NCBI GenBank assembly: GCA_002633005.1
Contig: NMRA01000026.1
Location: forward strand, 1,120,860-1,184,859
Origin: Phoronis australis
Taxonomy: Eukaryota > Phoronida > Phoronidae
Length of the DNA stretch: 64,000 nucleotides
Direction of reading: 5' to 3'
Of the stretch, positions 1 to 12,115 are shown piece by piece (position 1 is the first letter of the stretch; the number at the start of each line of letters is the position of its first letter). A program made the position numbers and the translations under genes. The notes below the pieces were generated by a model, which had not been told where the DNA came from, made no database searches, and saw only the letters and a program-made list of their open reading frames with translations.

Positions 1-2385
1 GAGTAGACGACGAATAATTAATTAAATTACAAAAAGCAGTAAATAAGTGAAAAATATGTCTGGGATAATAAACGAACCTTATTTTTGCTAAAAATGACAT
101 GAAAAAAGGTTGCCTTCGCCTTAAACTGAAATTTCTTTTTGGTTTTTGTAAACATTGCCATATTCATTCAACCTTGAATTGTCAAATGAGCCGTAAACTC
201 AAGTCAGAGGCAATGCTTACATTCTGCAAGTCATAATCTTATGGTTGGCCAATATACATTCTGAAAATTGTTCAAGAGTTGGTGATCTTGTTGGTAACCA
301 AAATCATGTCTTCAAACAGTAAGGAATATTATAAAACTAACTTTATAAACTTATTGGCTGCAAAAGAAGGGGATAAGCAGTTTTAACAGTTTACACCAGA
401 AGTAAAAATTAGTGAGTACGAGCAAAATTAGAATACAACAGCATAATTTTCTCCATCATCATGATTAAAAGACGGTGTGTTTCCAGGGGTGCTTATCAGT
501 TTTTTGTAAACTGCAAGCATACAACAATATGACCACAGAGGGTAGCTGCAATCGCCAGAATTGAGAAAAGTGTTGGTACTTCACTTTCAAAACTAAGAAG
601 AAAATAAAAGTATGTTTTAAAAACTCAGAATCCACAACAACGAAATAAATATGCCACTAAGAGACACCCCACTGGACAGCACGTCATTCTTAGAACGGCT
701 TGGTTGATAGCAGGCTGGATGCCAGAAACCGATTCGAAATCAGTAAAGATGGCCACTAGATGGTGCAAAATACATCGAATCCATCCGAAAACTAGAATAT
801 GTCATCATTTCTTTAATAGAAAGCTATTTATTAAGTTTCATAAATATCTGTCAAGGAACTTCAGAACTGAGGAAAATGGAAAAAATTAAAATTACCAAAA
901 GGGGCACAGCGATAATCGGATACGTCTGAAAGTCGTTGTCATCTGTTGTCAACTTCATATAATTGCTCTTGTTAAATTTAATAAAGCTCCTGCAGTGGGT
1001 TTAGGAGATACAGCTATGGGCACAAAAAAACTGCCACTAGGAAACGCCAAAGTAGTCAAAGTCACTGGAAAATCACCGCTAGCCATTCTCTTTACAGCAG
1101 GAACATATATGCCAATTTTTAAAATGATCCTTAAAATAGTGCAGTTGACAGAGGGGCGAATGCCAAAACACAAAAATGGACACTAGGTGATGCAAAATAC
1201 CTTGAATCCATCCGAAAACAGAAAGAAAGTGTTATCTCACTAATAAATGCCTATCTGCCAAATTTTATAATCCGTGGATGATCTTTTAAGATACAGAGGT
1301 AAACGAAAAAAAACAAAATTTCCACTAGGGGGCACACCGGTACTCCGATCCGTTCGAAAGTCGTTGTCATTCTTTGTCAACTTCTTGTAAATATACTTGC
1401 TTAATTTAATAAATATCCTGCACTGCGTTTACGAGATACAGCCATAGGTACAAAATCAAACAAAACTGCCACTAGGAGGTGCTACAGTAGTCGAAGTTGT
1501 CGGAAAATCATCTTCAGCCGCCCTCTTCACAGTAAGAGCATACATAACAATTTTTACAATCATCCTAAGAGCGGTTAGGCTGATAGAGGGACGGACGCCA
1601 AAACAGACTTGAAAACAGTAAAAATGGCTACAAGGAGGCGCAAAATACGTCAAATGAATCCTAAAACACTTGGACAGCGTCATCTCATTAATAGATACCT
1701 ATGCGCCAAGTTTCATGAAAATCCGTTGAGGAGCTTTGAAGATACAGAGGTAATTGCCACTAGGGGGCACACCAGTAGTCCAGTCCATCTGAAATTCGTC
1801 GTCGTCCGCCATCAGCTTCATAGGAACATATCTGCCAAATCTCATTAAGTTTTTGTGAGGGGTTTAGGAGATACTGCGGACTCCGGACTCCTGGGCAGAC
1901 AGAGATGACGGCAATATGCACCCACATATAAATATATGGGCGCATAAAAAGCCCACCCTGCTGGACCAGGGGGTGGAACAAATTGAAAAGGGGCAAGCAC
2001 TGCCCTAGTGAAGCCCTACACCCTCGTGCTAAATTCCATCAAGATGCAAACAAGGTGTTTTGAGATACCGTGCAGATAACCGGACAACTGGACGCTCCCG
2101 GACAGAATGATGAGGACGTGGTCGCATAAAAAGCCATTATGTATTAATGGTATTCTGTAACTGCTTTCCTAAACTACTCTCTGCCTGACTCCGCTCTACA
2201 TCCCTTTTATCCACAACTTACCCCTATTTCACTTCTAGTCCACGTACACACACATTCTTCTTTGGTAATGACCATAAACACATGATAAGCCTTCCTGTCC
2301 AAAAATACACGCAGTTAATGCGTACAATAAAACCTTTCATGGTTAGAAATTCTTTGATTAAAACAAAATCCCTTAATAGTTTTAC
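1..2385. other. Intron of the kelch-like gene, largely repeat sequence
   Basis: This stretch lies 3' of the BTB-BACK donor, so it is intronic unless the gene ends early. Positions 1-690 show no recognisable content. Positions 690-2000 are the repeat array described separately. Positions 2000-2200 carry another repeat-like segment ending in GTCGCATAAAAAGCC, which matches the GCGCATAAAAAGCCC end of the array at 1940-1952. Confidence 0.55.
690..2000 (+). repeat. Array of about 145-bp monomers in a three-part higher-order unit
   Basis: Monomers share a core like 'gccactaggNggNgcaNa' followed by 'tccatccgaaaac' or 'gtcgttgtcatc', then 'gccaaatttcatNaaaatccgt' and 'gagatacagag'. Cores start near 751, 897, 1042, 1172, 1320, 1470, 1627 and 1757, so spacing is 130-157 bp. 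Types alternate: the 'gtgcaaaatac' form recurs near 760, 1185 and 1640, giving a superperiod of about 430-450 bp. Short open frames through the array are a by-product and show no protein family. The array ends at a segment 'tatgggcgcataaaaag' near 1935-1951. The same family recurs at 5180-5960 and 54190-55215. Confidence 0.75.
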
Positions 2386-3352
2386 CTGACGCTTTGCGAG
2401 GCATAGTTCTGTTTGTTCGTAACTCATGATGCCTGTCAGTCAGGAGGTGATAGGTTTTAGCTTCATCAACCAGTTTCATGCACTCTACTCTGTCACTTAT
2501 CAACCTGTGTTGACTGACACAATCGTGCAAGAAATAGGGCGAGATTAGAGGAAGTCGAACATGTTCCAATATCAAATGAAAATCTGGTTTACGAGATTCA
2601 ACGTCATGCTCCAACCAACGAATGACAGAGTTAAAGACTAGTTCTTCGTACTCGACGAATAAGTTGTCATCGGAAATGAACTCGATGAGCTTAGGTTGCG
2701 AGAGAGATAAGAACTCTTCTTGATTGCACACATCTGCGAAGTGTCGGAGAACAAAGTTCTTGGCCTTGTCTTGTAAGTCAAAACACGCATGCGCTTCTGC
2801 AAAGCAGTGAATTCCAATGGAGTTAGTTTCGTCCATATTGCGTTCCATAAATCCGCAGCAGGCATCGCGGACAGGCAAGACCTCGAGAAGATTGGCAGCA
2901 GACAATAGCCACTGAACATTGGCTTTAGTAATGATCAGCTCAGATGTGTACGCGTATCCTATGAGAAGCTCCACCATCGAGGCTTCCAGGCCATTGATGG
3001 ACACCCTGTCCTGGCGACTCTCCGCCAATTCTCCAGAAAACATTGCCTTAAAATATGGACTAAATGACGCCAATACAATCCTATGACAAGGGAACTCTTG
3101 TTCCCCAACACATATTGTTACATCACAAAAGCTGTTTGATAATCTCAGGTGATTCAGACCCAGCAAAACATGTTGAGGGTGAGAAGACTCAGTGAAATGA
3201 AAGTCGTCCATACAGGTTGAAAGGTTGGCTGCTGTCGATGTCGAGACATCAAGATCATCAGATGCAGGTGACTCCTGTTGGTGCAGCTTCGTGAGGAGGC
3301 TGGGATGGTTCATACACAGGGTGCGCAGGTTCTGGCACAGGTCGCCAGACAT
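2386..3352 (-). CDS. Kelch-like protein, first coding exon (BTB-BACK), partial
   Basis: This exon encodes 322 residues of a BTB-BACK-kelch substrate adaptor for Cullin-3 ubiquitin ligases. A poorly conserved N-terminus (1-55) is followed by a BTB domain (about 58-170, with CDVTICV, EFPCHRIVLA and SPYFKAMF) and a BACK domain (about 175-280, with EEFLSL and HVRLPL). The text from SSHPQ to YHLL best resembles my recollection of the KLHL24/KLHL6/KLHL35 group, including the RTNRTMPRKAS segment before the kelch repeats. The start is the ATG at 3352: two in-frame TGA codons lie upstream in the same exon. An in-frame GTG at 3385 is less likely. The exon ends at a donor (TCAG|GTAAAA), splitting a Gly codon in phase 1. 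No kelch repeat is seen in 1-2385, so the kelch exons must lie beyond the left edge. Family assignment is firm; the subfamily is less sure. Confidence 0.87.
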
Positions 3353-3432
3353 GGTGTCACATGAAACGAGCTGAACACAATACACAGATAATGCTGGGGT
3401 TCACGTTCAGCTCCAAATCCACGATGTCACCA
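3353..3432 (-). other. 5'UTR part of the kelch-like coding exon, with splice acceptor
   Basis: On the minus strand a pyrimidine-rich tract ending TTTTCATTACAG lies just above 3432. It makes a good splice acceptor, so the start codon is in a second or later exon. The 80-nt leader piece has two TGA codons in frame with the ATG. I could not identify the upstream noncoding exon or promoter; they should lie somewhere above 3432. Confidence 0.6.
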
Positions 3433-6400
3433 CTGTAATGAAAATAAAATAGAAGCTACATACTAACCTCATAGCCAGTAAGACTTTCACAACTAATGTG
3501 CACTTGATTTTGACAATTATTTAAAGGGATATTAGCCAAGTTTTTTAGAAAAACTATCAAATAGTTTATTCACAGTAAGTCACATACTTCAGCAGCATCC
3601 TTCATTACTAATCTTCCTCACACTTTAAGTATGTGAAGATCTGATGTAACTGAGCAAGGCCCATGAATTCAAAGCCCTCCTCCTGAGTTCCCAATGACAC
3701 TCACACTAAATTCAGATGAGTAATTTCAAAGGGAAGGCTGATAGAACTCTGATCACCCACTTAAACAAGCATTCACAAAGTCATTGTGTCAGTCATCTTA
3801 CGTTTAATGAGCATGTGATCAGCTTACAGTAAGAAAGCACTAGAACTGTCATTAGAATGTGGCCTTCTCACTGTAACATGGTAGATCTTCCCTTTAATAG
3901 GGGAATGGAAAATAAGAAGGCAGACTGGGTGTCCGACAAAACCTTGCATGCATTCTTTCAGTTTTGCAAATCAGATGGCATGTTAATACTACATATCTGA
4001 CAGAAATTCAGCACAGTTTGTTTCACTGGACAGAAAGTTTCATCAATTGAAAATGGAGTGATTTACATCAGAACAAGTAAATGTCAAAAAATTATGATCT
4101 CGAAAATCCTTTGACATGGTATGTTACCTATAACATATGACTGGAATTTCATGAAGGCATGCAATTTTACAGGATTTTTTAGATTTAACAAGAACGATAA
4201 TTCAAAACGATAGTTCATGAAAAATGATTTGTGTACATAGATGAAATGGATACTGCTTCAGATGAATACTGCTCATAATCAGTGAGCACCACTTGTTTAT
4301 AGAAGAAACATTTACATCATGTAAATCACACCCAAGCCAAGATCAAAGCGGCGTTAATAGCTTGCCTTCTCAACCATGGAGCCAGCTAAATTGACTAGAT
4401 CGTCAGAAGAGTTTCAATGGGTCACAAAGTTCACACACAGATAACTAGGAATTGAAAAACGACCAAAAAACAATCCCAGTGTTTGAGAAACTGTATGAAG
4501 CATGGTCTGTTACAAGATTATTTTGTTGGACAGGCTCCAAGGGTAAATAACCGGATTTAACTTTAAGAATAATTCACTGGTTATCACTTAGGTCAGGGCA
4601 GGAGTAGAAGTGGTTAATGCCATTGATGGCGATGACACAGAGAGTCACTGTCAGTTCACCATAAAAGACTGAGATGTATTAAAACAATTACAGAATGTAA
4701 GAGAGCTGTGTACATGGCATAGCAATGAGAAACGTCGCCAACCGAGTAATTATTGTACTGGATAGCCAGCTCTTATCTGAAAGAATAAATCAAAGTACAA
4801 ACAATTCAGGCCTTTATGAAGCATTTTCTCAGAGTTAATAAAAAACAAACTGGTGAATCACATTGATCTTTTTCAACAACTCAGACCAATGTACTTTTTC
4901 CTTAGCAGCCAAGAAAAAATGAAAAACAACTTAGTCAGCAAAATGTACCAAAATTAAGTTACGGAGAGAATGTTATTCAATTTACAAAGTAGAACAGAAC
5001 TAGGCCAGCATGAGAGTAAAAATGTGATGGAAAACTAAATGATGGTGCAAATCAAGTCAGAAATGTTCTCAATAGGAACATATACATGCCACCATTCACT
5101 ATGGCTCTTTAAGACGTTTGAATGATAAGGAAGAGAAGGAGGACAAAGGAAACAAAAACCAAAGAAATGTGACTGGGGGGAGTAAGTCAAATACATCTGA
5201 AACAGGGCAGGTGCTGATGTCCCTGTGAAGGCAAACATAAAATCAAAATTGCCACCAGATGACTCCACCATAGTTGAATTGGTTCTAAAATCCAACTCAA
5301 TTACAAGTACTATATTCAATAGAACCAGATGCCACATTTCACGAAGATCCAACAAGGAACTTGTATTGAGCCACAGACAAAAAATAAAATTGACACAAGA
5401 AGGTGCCACGGCAGTCAGACCCATTTAAATTCAGCGTCAGCTATGCACTTCCAACTGAGAACACATATACAACTTATTATAATAATCCTTAAAGTGATTA
5501 GGCCAAAAAAGAGGTAGACAACATAACCCCTACTTAAAAACAAATTTAAAATGGCCACTCAGGTGACATACAATACATTCGTTAGCATTTCTTTGATGAA
5601 AACCTATTTACCATGTTTCATGATAAGCCGTCAAGGAAGACGCAGAGGAAATGTAAAAATTAAAATTCCCACTAGAGGAGCACAAACGTGATTGGATCAG
5701 ATCGAAATTTGTCAACATCCGTTGCCACGTTCATAGAAATAAACCAGTCAAATTTAAAAAAGATCCTGCAAGAGGCTTAGGAAATACAGCTACAGATGAG
5801 AAAGAAGTGCCACTAGGGGGTGTCACAGTATTCAGGGCTGACTGAAAATCATCGTCATCTGTTCCCAGTCAATTTTCAATTACAGATATTTGTAAGATAG
5901 CTATGCACAAAAACAGTCAAGAAAATAAAATTGCTATAAGAGAATACCACAGCAGTCAGACCAGACGAAATATCATCATCAGCCATGCAAAAGGTAATGC
6001 GCTCGACCAATGATTTTACTATCAACAGGTGACTCTGCTCATACTGATTAGGGCAACAGTACTCCCTAATCACACTATGTAAGCATTTCAGCTGTGTATT
6101 TTAAATGGTTTTCACCTCATAAAAAATACATTTACTCTCTTCAACAATCCTTTTTGGTTCTATACATACTCTCAATGAAGCATGTCTATGGAAATCAAGA
6201 TGGATTTTGCAATGAATCCTCCAAAATAAGCAATGATAACCTTTTAACATCACACAAGTTAGGCCAGGGAAATAACCTGTTTAAGTCTAACAAGGGAAAC
6301 ATAGCGCCTTTCAGTGTTGCTGAAATGCCATCTACCCGCAGTACTTGTAAGATTTGTGTACCTTGGACTACTCGTTTGCAACCGGCGTGGTGTCACATAA

Positions 6401-8112
6401 CTTCTTCAAAATGGTATGCAAGACATGGAAGCTCAAGCGAAACTCAATATTTAAATTATGCTGACTAAATTGTCTCCAGAGTCATACGCAAATCTCGTCA
6501 ATTATGGATCGAGTAATTTACACCAGGCATTTTATCTGTGACTTTGACACGTTCTCCAATTACTTTTGTAGACAACTTGACCAATAAACATCATCAGCAC
6601 CTGTAGATTTTCTTAATTCAACAGCTAACATTCTCAGCAAAGTCGCCTGTCCCATGGGTGCTGCAGACAGGTTTCTGACGGTGATTCGTGTGGTGCATGT
6701 TGGGTGGTACAGACCTTGAACAACAACCACAACAACTAGTAAACTCCCAAAATGTGCGTCTTATCATACCTTACTACTGGTAAGCAACGACATTAATCAA
6801 AGCAAGTACAAGTATTTCTGTGGTTGTCAGTGACAGACTGGAAGGAAATTGGAAGTCACCAGACAAACTTGAAAGGTTTTCCTTGTACCCAGTCAGCGTT
6901 CTCCTGAAGTACCCTGCCATTGGTTGATGTAAGCGTTATGAGCAGCATTGTGTGCGTGCGCATCGGTTCACATTGTTAGAGAGTAATGGGAGAGACACCT
7001 GTGCTGTGAATGTTTGCAGTTGAATTAGGAAAATATGTAAGTACTGATAATGTTTTTGGTCTCGTTGTCAACAAATGAAACTGGTGTTAAACGTGTCAAG
7101 GTCGCAGATGAAACGTCTGGTGTAAATTACTCCCAGACTGGTGAGATTTGAGTTGTTACCTAAGTGCCTCCCAGGCAGCCATGCCGATCTTAATTGCACT
7201 TGCATACCTTCAACATACAACAGGGAGAGGAGGCTATCGAACACTACCAAAATTCTCTGATAACTTTGAAATAAAATCGACGACATGCACAGAAATTGTT
7301 TTCTGCCTCTTTCAACTTCAGCATCTAAGAAGACAGTGACTAAATGACAGTAGGGCAAGCACCTATCACGATTCTTCCTCAAAAAGCTGTAACATTTCTT
7401 CAGTTAAATTACAAACAATCTTTCATTGTACTTATGGTTTGTATAGTGTTTGTCAGTGAATCCACTAAGCTGTAGCAACATCGCTATCAAAAATTGATCA
7501 CATTTCTCAAGTCGTCTGATGAACAGGTCCTCGAGCATTCGGTAAGTGTGTACCAACAAAGTGCTTCTGAAGAACTGATGATACGCATTTCATCAAAACT
7601 ATTGGGAGAATTAAAACACCAAACTCTGAATCTATGTTACACAACATAATTTCATTGACTGCTGATTACTGATAGTATTCTTTTTGAAACTATATTCTAA
7701 AAAATACTCGATAAACTGGTCCTGTGACTGTATAGTCAAGTGGCTGGTAAGAGTGCCTGTGGCTGAACATTCCCATTACGGAGTCATCGCCCCATCACTT
7801 TGCTGAGGTTAGAGCGAGGTATTGCATACTTGAGACTAAACTGAAGTCAATATGTCTGAGAACACACCAAATGGCTTGATGGAAACTTTCAGCATGTCTT
7901 CAGCATGTTCAATGAAGCCTAAATATGTCACGGTGTAGACAGATCCCTCGTCTTTTCTGCTTCCTCAAGGTGTGGCTGCCAAGTGACTCGTCACCCCATA
8001 ACCCTATGCAGGTTTCCATGTTACTGTAATGGCGTTCAGTCTTTAATTTCGTTAACGAAAAGAAGGTCTATTCGAAAAAATGTTGATTAAGTTTTTGTTC
8101 GAGTTGGAAGGA
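3433..8112. other. Gene-free stretch upstream of the kelch-like gene
   Basis: Apart from the repeat array at 5180-5960, I see no coding exon with family similarity, no tRNA and no long tandem array. A 124-codon open frame at 6094-6468 resembles nothing and has no sign of coding constraint. The 5' noncoding exon and promoter of the kelch-like gene may be here, but I cannot place them. Confidence 0.4.
5180..5960 (+). repeat. Second, degraded array of the 145-bp repeat family
   Basis: Cores resembling the 690-2000 array are visible near 5250 (gccaccagatgactccacc), 5407 (gccacggcagtcagaccc), 5553 (gccactcaggtgacatac), 5672 (cccactagaggagcac), 5810 (gccactagggggtgtcaca) and 5933. The intervening 'atcgtcatctgttcccag' and 'aagatcctgcaagaggcttagg' also match. 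Spacing is again 120-160 bp. Confidence 0.65.
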
Positions 8113-9810
8113 TTTAAAGGAGCATGCCACCCAAAAAACAACCTAATTTGTATCGATTTAGATCGAGTAGTTCTACTCAATAACGACACGTACGGTTGCG
8201 ATACCTGACACCTGACGGCAATCGGAGGTGTTGAAACTATCCAATGACGTCATCGATTTCACACGCAGTCTGTTCAGCAGTTCACAACACGGGTTACTGG
8301 TGTCACCTTATCGCTAGAAGTCATTGTTTAACAACAATAAATCATCAAACTTCGATGTAAAACCATTAAAAATACACCGAGTTCTTATAAAAACGTGTTG
8401 TTTTATTTCGCTCTTACGGATTTATTTGTATTTGGACACACTGTAGCCTACAAAGTTCGGCAGACCAATGAGGTCCGTTGCAGGAGTTTGGGGTGTGTTC
8501 GGAGATAAATTCGAAGTATTTTCCGTGAGATACAGACAGGAAAACCTAGATCTGTGTTGTTTAGACTTGTGATTTTTTTAGTTCTAAACATAAAACGCTT
8601 GTTATTCTGACCAGTTGCTCGGAGCCTGATCAGGCCCCAGCGTCGCAGCCGGCCGGATTGACTCATTATCCCGGCCAGTGGCTCAAAAACTGATCAGACA
8701 TCACGAACATAAACCAGCCAAAGTTCAGGGGAAACTAAACTTCCAGTCAAGAAAATACTATACTAGTGAGCCAAAGTAATGAGCACGCGATTTTGTTGGT
8801 GAATTAGCCACGAAACTGCAAATCTACTTTCACGTCGGGGGCCAGGAATTCAGGTTCCGTTTTGGCCACAGCACCGTCAGGACAGAAGTTATACATTGAC
8901 AATCATTATTTGAGTAATGCAAATGTAAATAAAGATTCCCCTAACAACTGGCCGAGGGATGGAAATCTAGTTGCTTCACAACAGTTTCTGCTAGCAAACA
9001 CTAAATTAGCATGAGCTCACACGGCCTCGGTGTCCCATCAATTAGTTTTATTGTACCTAAAGCCGGTAACACAGGGATTTATTCATTGCTGGCTTCTCAA
9101 ATCATTTGCACTCACGAACACTCCAAAGGCATTACAAATTGCACCTAATGGAAAGACTTTGTTTCAGTTTTATATAAGTATTGGTTAGGGTGAGAATAAT
9201 TCATTTTGAAACAGAACGCTCAGTAATAAACGCCAACGTGGCAACTCGCAATCCCGACTTAGGACGAGCTAGAGCTCATCAGTCCCAACTTTGCAGGTGG
9301 ACCGTTAAGTTTTACAGGCTATCAATTCGAACACGAATACAATGATGAAGAAATACTACTAGAGAGACGCCGTGACCAAGCTCAGACAACGGAACGTGTG
9401 GAGTTACTAGCTAAGCCGGCATTCGTCAGGCACTGTCAATCGGACGTCTGCAGGCCACAGGAACGGAGATGTTTCACGGCCTCATACTTGCTATTTGCAG
9501 CGTACATTTCATTCTTCACTACCATGAGCCACTTCCTGAGCATTTCGGACTCTCGAGGAAGTAAAAAAACGATATACCCGCTTTAATCGCAGCTGCTTAT
9601 TTCGGACCAGCGGGAACGATGCATCGCAACATAGCGACATTCACTCTGCATATGAACCACTGACGTCGCTAGCGTCGTTTCTCACCTTCCTCACAGGTTA
9701 ACGCGACACCTCTTGGCAAGGTAAGGTCGACCGTATATGAGGCAATGTTGATATAGACCGATTAAGATGGCAAAAAAGACTAATTAAATCAGGTGGCATT
9801 CTCCTTTAAA
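8113..9810. mobile_element. Possible non-autonomous DNA transposon with 19-bp TIRs
   Basis: TTTAAAGGAGCATGCCACC at 8113-8131 is matched in inverted orientation at 9792-9810, with 18 of 19 bases paired (A for C at position 11). The enclosed 1.7 kb has no intact transposase. The flanking TTTAAA could reflect a TTAA-type target, but a target-site duplication is not clear. The two ends could also belong to separate short elements. Confidence 0.4.
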
Positions 9811-10573
9811 GACTACCGACTGTCTCCAAAGGTTTTCATCTACATTCAAAAGGTACATAAAGTAACGTCAATTTGATAGTTTAGACACAAAATAAGTGTA
9901 TTTTGCAGAAAATCTTCCGGTGTACAGGCTTGATTAGGATTCCTCAGTACCACCACAGGCATCTTTAATCAGCCGCTCGTATAATACTATAATATACAGA
10001 AGGTATACAAGGGCGATCCAATACGGCCGATGAGCCGACGAGCTCTTACAGATCAAAATTGACTTGACAGTTAAAAATAAACTTCAAATCATTAATTACA
10101 AGTTTAGCTTGTTCGCATAGAGAAGACATAATCATTAGAGACAAGTGGAACCATCATAAGCGAGCAGTATGCCTCAAATTCCACAATTCACCGATTAACG
10201 ATGAGTACTGCGAGATTACGCTCTAATGCACATGCCCAAAATAGCCTCATAGCAAGTGAAAACAACATGCATAACATAGTTGCTGATTGGTTGAAAAATT
10301 TGTGCAGTTCATTTAGCAGAGGCGCAAGTCAGAGAGGGGAGGTAATAAAACTCAGCGTTTGGTTAGTCATGCTTTGTTGAAAACACACTCTGGAACGAAA
10401 CCGACTTCAAATACTTTTTATATAAAGAGTACATTCGTGTGAGTCAATGAAAACATAGAAAATGGATGACCATCTGAGTGTTGTGATGTTTACTTGTTCC
10501 AAGAATACGTATTTTAATACGTATTTTCATGACCCTCACCACAGTCACCACCATTGTTACTTTGATTTGATGC
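9811..10573. other. Gene-free stretch before the 35-bp array
   Basis: No gene or structured RNA is recognised. Near 10504-10528 there is a short direct repeat of 'aatacgtatttt'. Confidence 0.4.
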
Positions 10574-10888
10574 GACCTTACATTGAGCACGTGCATTGGA
10601 AGTGTAGTGACCTTACGTTGAGCACGTGCATTGGAAGTGTAGTGACCTTACGTTGAGCACGTGCATTGGAAGTGTAGTGACCTTACGTTGAGCACGTGCA
10701 TTGGAAGTGTAGTGACCTTACGTTGAGCACGTGCATTGGAAGCGTAGTGACCTTACGTTGAGCACGTGCATTGGAAGCGTAGTGACCTTACGTTGAGCAC
10801 GTGCATTGGAAGCGTAGTGACCTTACATTGAGCACGTGCATTGGAAGCGTAGTGACCTTACATTGAGCACGTGCATTGGAAGCGTAAT
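10574..10888 (+). repeat. Nine-copy 35-bp minisatellite with E-box and nuclear-receptor half-site
   Basis: Nine units of exactly 35 bp start at 10574, 10609, 10644, 10679, 10714, 10749, 10784, 10819 and 10854. Each contains TGACCTTAC (reverse complement GTAAGGTCA, a nuclear-receptor extended half-site; the base before the first unit is C, so that copy reads CGACCTTAC) and GAGCACGTGCAT (a CACGTG E-box). Variants are ordered along the array: CATTG at both ends with CGTTG between, and AAGTGT in units 1-4 against AAGCGT in units 5-9. This fits tandem duplication of a few founder units. Because 35 is not a multiple of 3, a coding role is unlikely. Confidence 0.95.
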
Positions 10889-11165
10889 CTCCAGTAGCCT
10901 ATAATTGTTAATCAGTGAGTGACCTTTGGAATTTGAGGCATATTGAATAAATCAGGTGGTTCTATTTGTTTACAATGGTTGTGCTTTCACTAAACAAATA
11001 TTAAGTTGAACATCAACGCAATTACCGATTTGAAAAATGTTCCATTAATTTTAATCACTAAGAGATAGCCTGCTTGTCGCCTGGATTGCTCTTGTATACC
11101 TTCTATTTATTACAACTACAAGTGCCTGTGGTACCACTGTCCCAACTGGCCACAGTGTAGCCGAT

Positions 11166-11741
11166 GAGACCCGTCTTTAGCCGACTAGAGATGGTATAGC
11201 TCCTATAGGAGCTTCATACGCTGGAAGCTTTTCGGCAAGTTATGCCTCACACTGAGTAAAACATCAAAGTCACATTGTCATAAATACTTTTCGCCCATAG
11301 AGGGACACCTTTGGAGGTCGTCGATGTATTTAATTCTTTCCAACTAGATGAGATACCCCCATTATCAACCTTTTTCTTCAAGCAGTCCCTCTTTCAGTTC
11401 TCAAAATTGGAAACTCAACATTTTTAACACTGCAGGCGGTAGGGGGTATGACGTCATATCCCCTGGCGTGAGCAGTGTAAAAATGGCCAGTTACCAATCT
11501 TGGGAACTGAACGAGGGACTACTCAAATAAAAAGTTTGATAATGAGAGTATTTCTTCAAGTTGGAAGGAATTAAATACATCGACAGCCTCATAAGGTGTC
11601 CTATACGCAAAAGGTATTCATAATGTGACTTTGATATTTTAGTCAGTATGAGGCATAATTCACCGAAAAGTTTCCGGCGTATGAAGTTCCTATAGGAGCC
11701 ACACCGTCTCCAGTGAGTCTAGTCGGCTTGAGACGGCGGTC
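11166..11741. mobile_element. Foldback (long inverted-repeat) element of about 575 bp
   Basis: Nearly the whole segment is an imperfect palindrome centred at 11452/11453. Examples of paired stretches: 'tcctataggagcttcatacg' (11201-11220) with 'cgtatgaagttcctatagga' near 11678-11697; 'caaagtcacattgtcat' with 'ataatgtgactttg'; and 'cgtctttagccgactag' with 'ctagtcggcttgagacgg'. The centre is the perfect palindrome TATGACGTCATA at 11447-11458. Arms are about 285 bp, typical of a foldback MITE. There is no coding capacity. Confidence 0.85.
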
Positions 11742-11789
11742 ATTGTCTAACCCCAGTGGAGACTGGATATTTATACATTGCTCGTTTCA

Positions 11790-12115
11790 GGAGGCACGAC
11801 GTCAATGCTCTCTGGCCCGAGCAGTGCAAAAATGACAAGTTGCCGATTTCGGCAACTGAATGTAGGATTGTTCAAACAAAAATTTTGATTGCGAGTGTAT
11901 TTCTTCGAGCTAGGAGTTGGAAAAGTTACAGACATCAACAGCTTAGCATCAACAGCTTAGTTAGCCTGGCTTAGTAAAAGTTTGGTCGATCTACCCTATC
12001 TGAGATCTACCTAAGTTGTCCCCCTATACGTAAAGCAGTAATAGGCTACATATAGCAACATGACTGATTATTTAATCAGTGTGAGGAAGAATTCACCGAA
12101 AAGCTTCCAGCGTCT
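11790..12115 (+). mobile_element. Half copy of the foldback element
   Basis: The sequence from 'gcacgacgtcaatgctct' through 'gagcagtgcaaaaatg', 'gagtgtatttcttcgagct' and 'attcaccgaaaagcttccag' follows the right arm of the 11166-11741 element in the same order. It starts at the central ACGTCA, with no matching left arm, so it is a one-armed copy. It carries a small internal duplication, 'catcaacagcttag' twice, near 11936-11963. Confidence 0.7.

Noticed and set aside
995-1848. Short open frames in the 145-bp repeat array that look like related small proteins
   Set aside because: Their likeness follows from the repeated DNA; frames change between monomers and none has a plausible gene structure.
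6094-6468. 124-codon plus-strand open frame
   Set aside because: No recognised domain, no fitting splice structure and low-complexity composition; likely chance.
10462-10656. 64-codon open frame running into the 35-bp array
   Set aside because: It depends on a tandem repeat whose unit is not a multiple of three and shows no family similarity.
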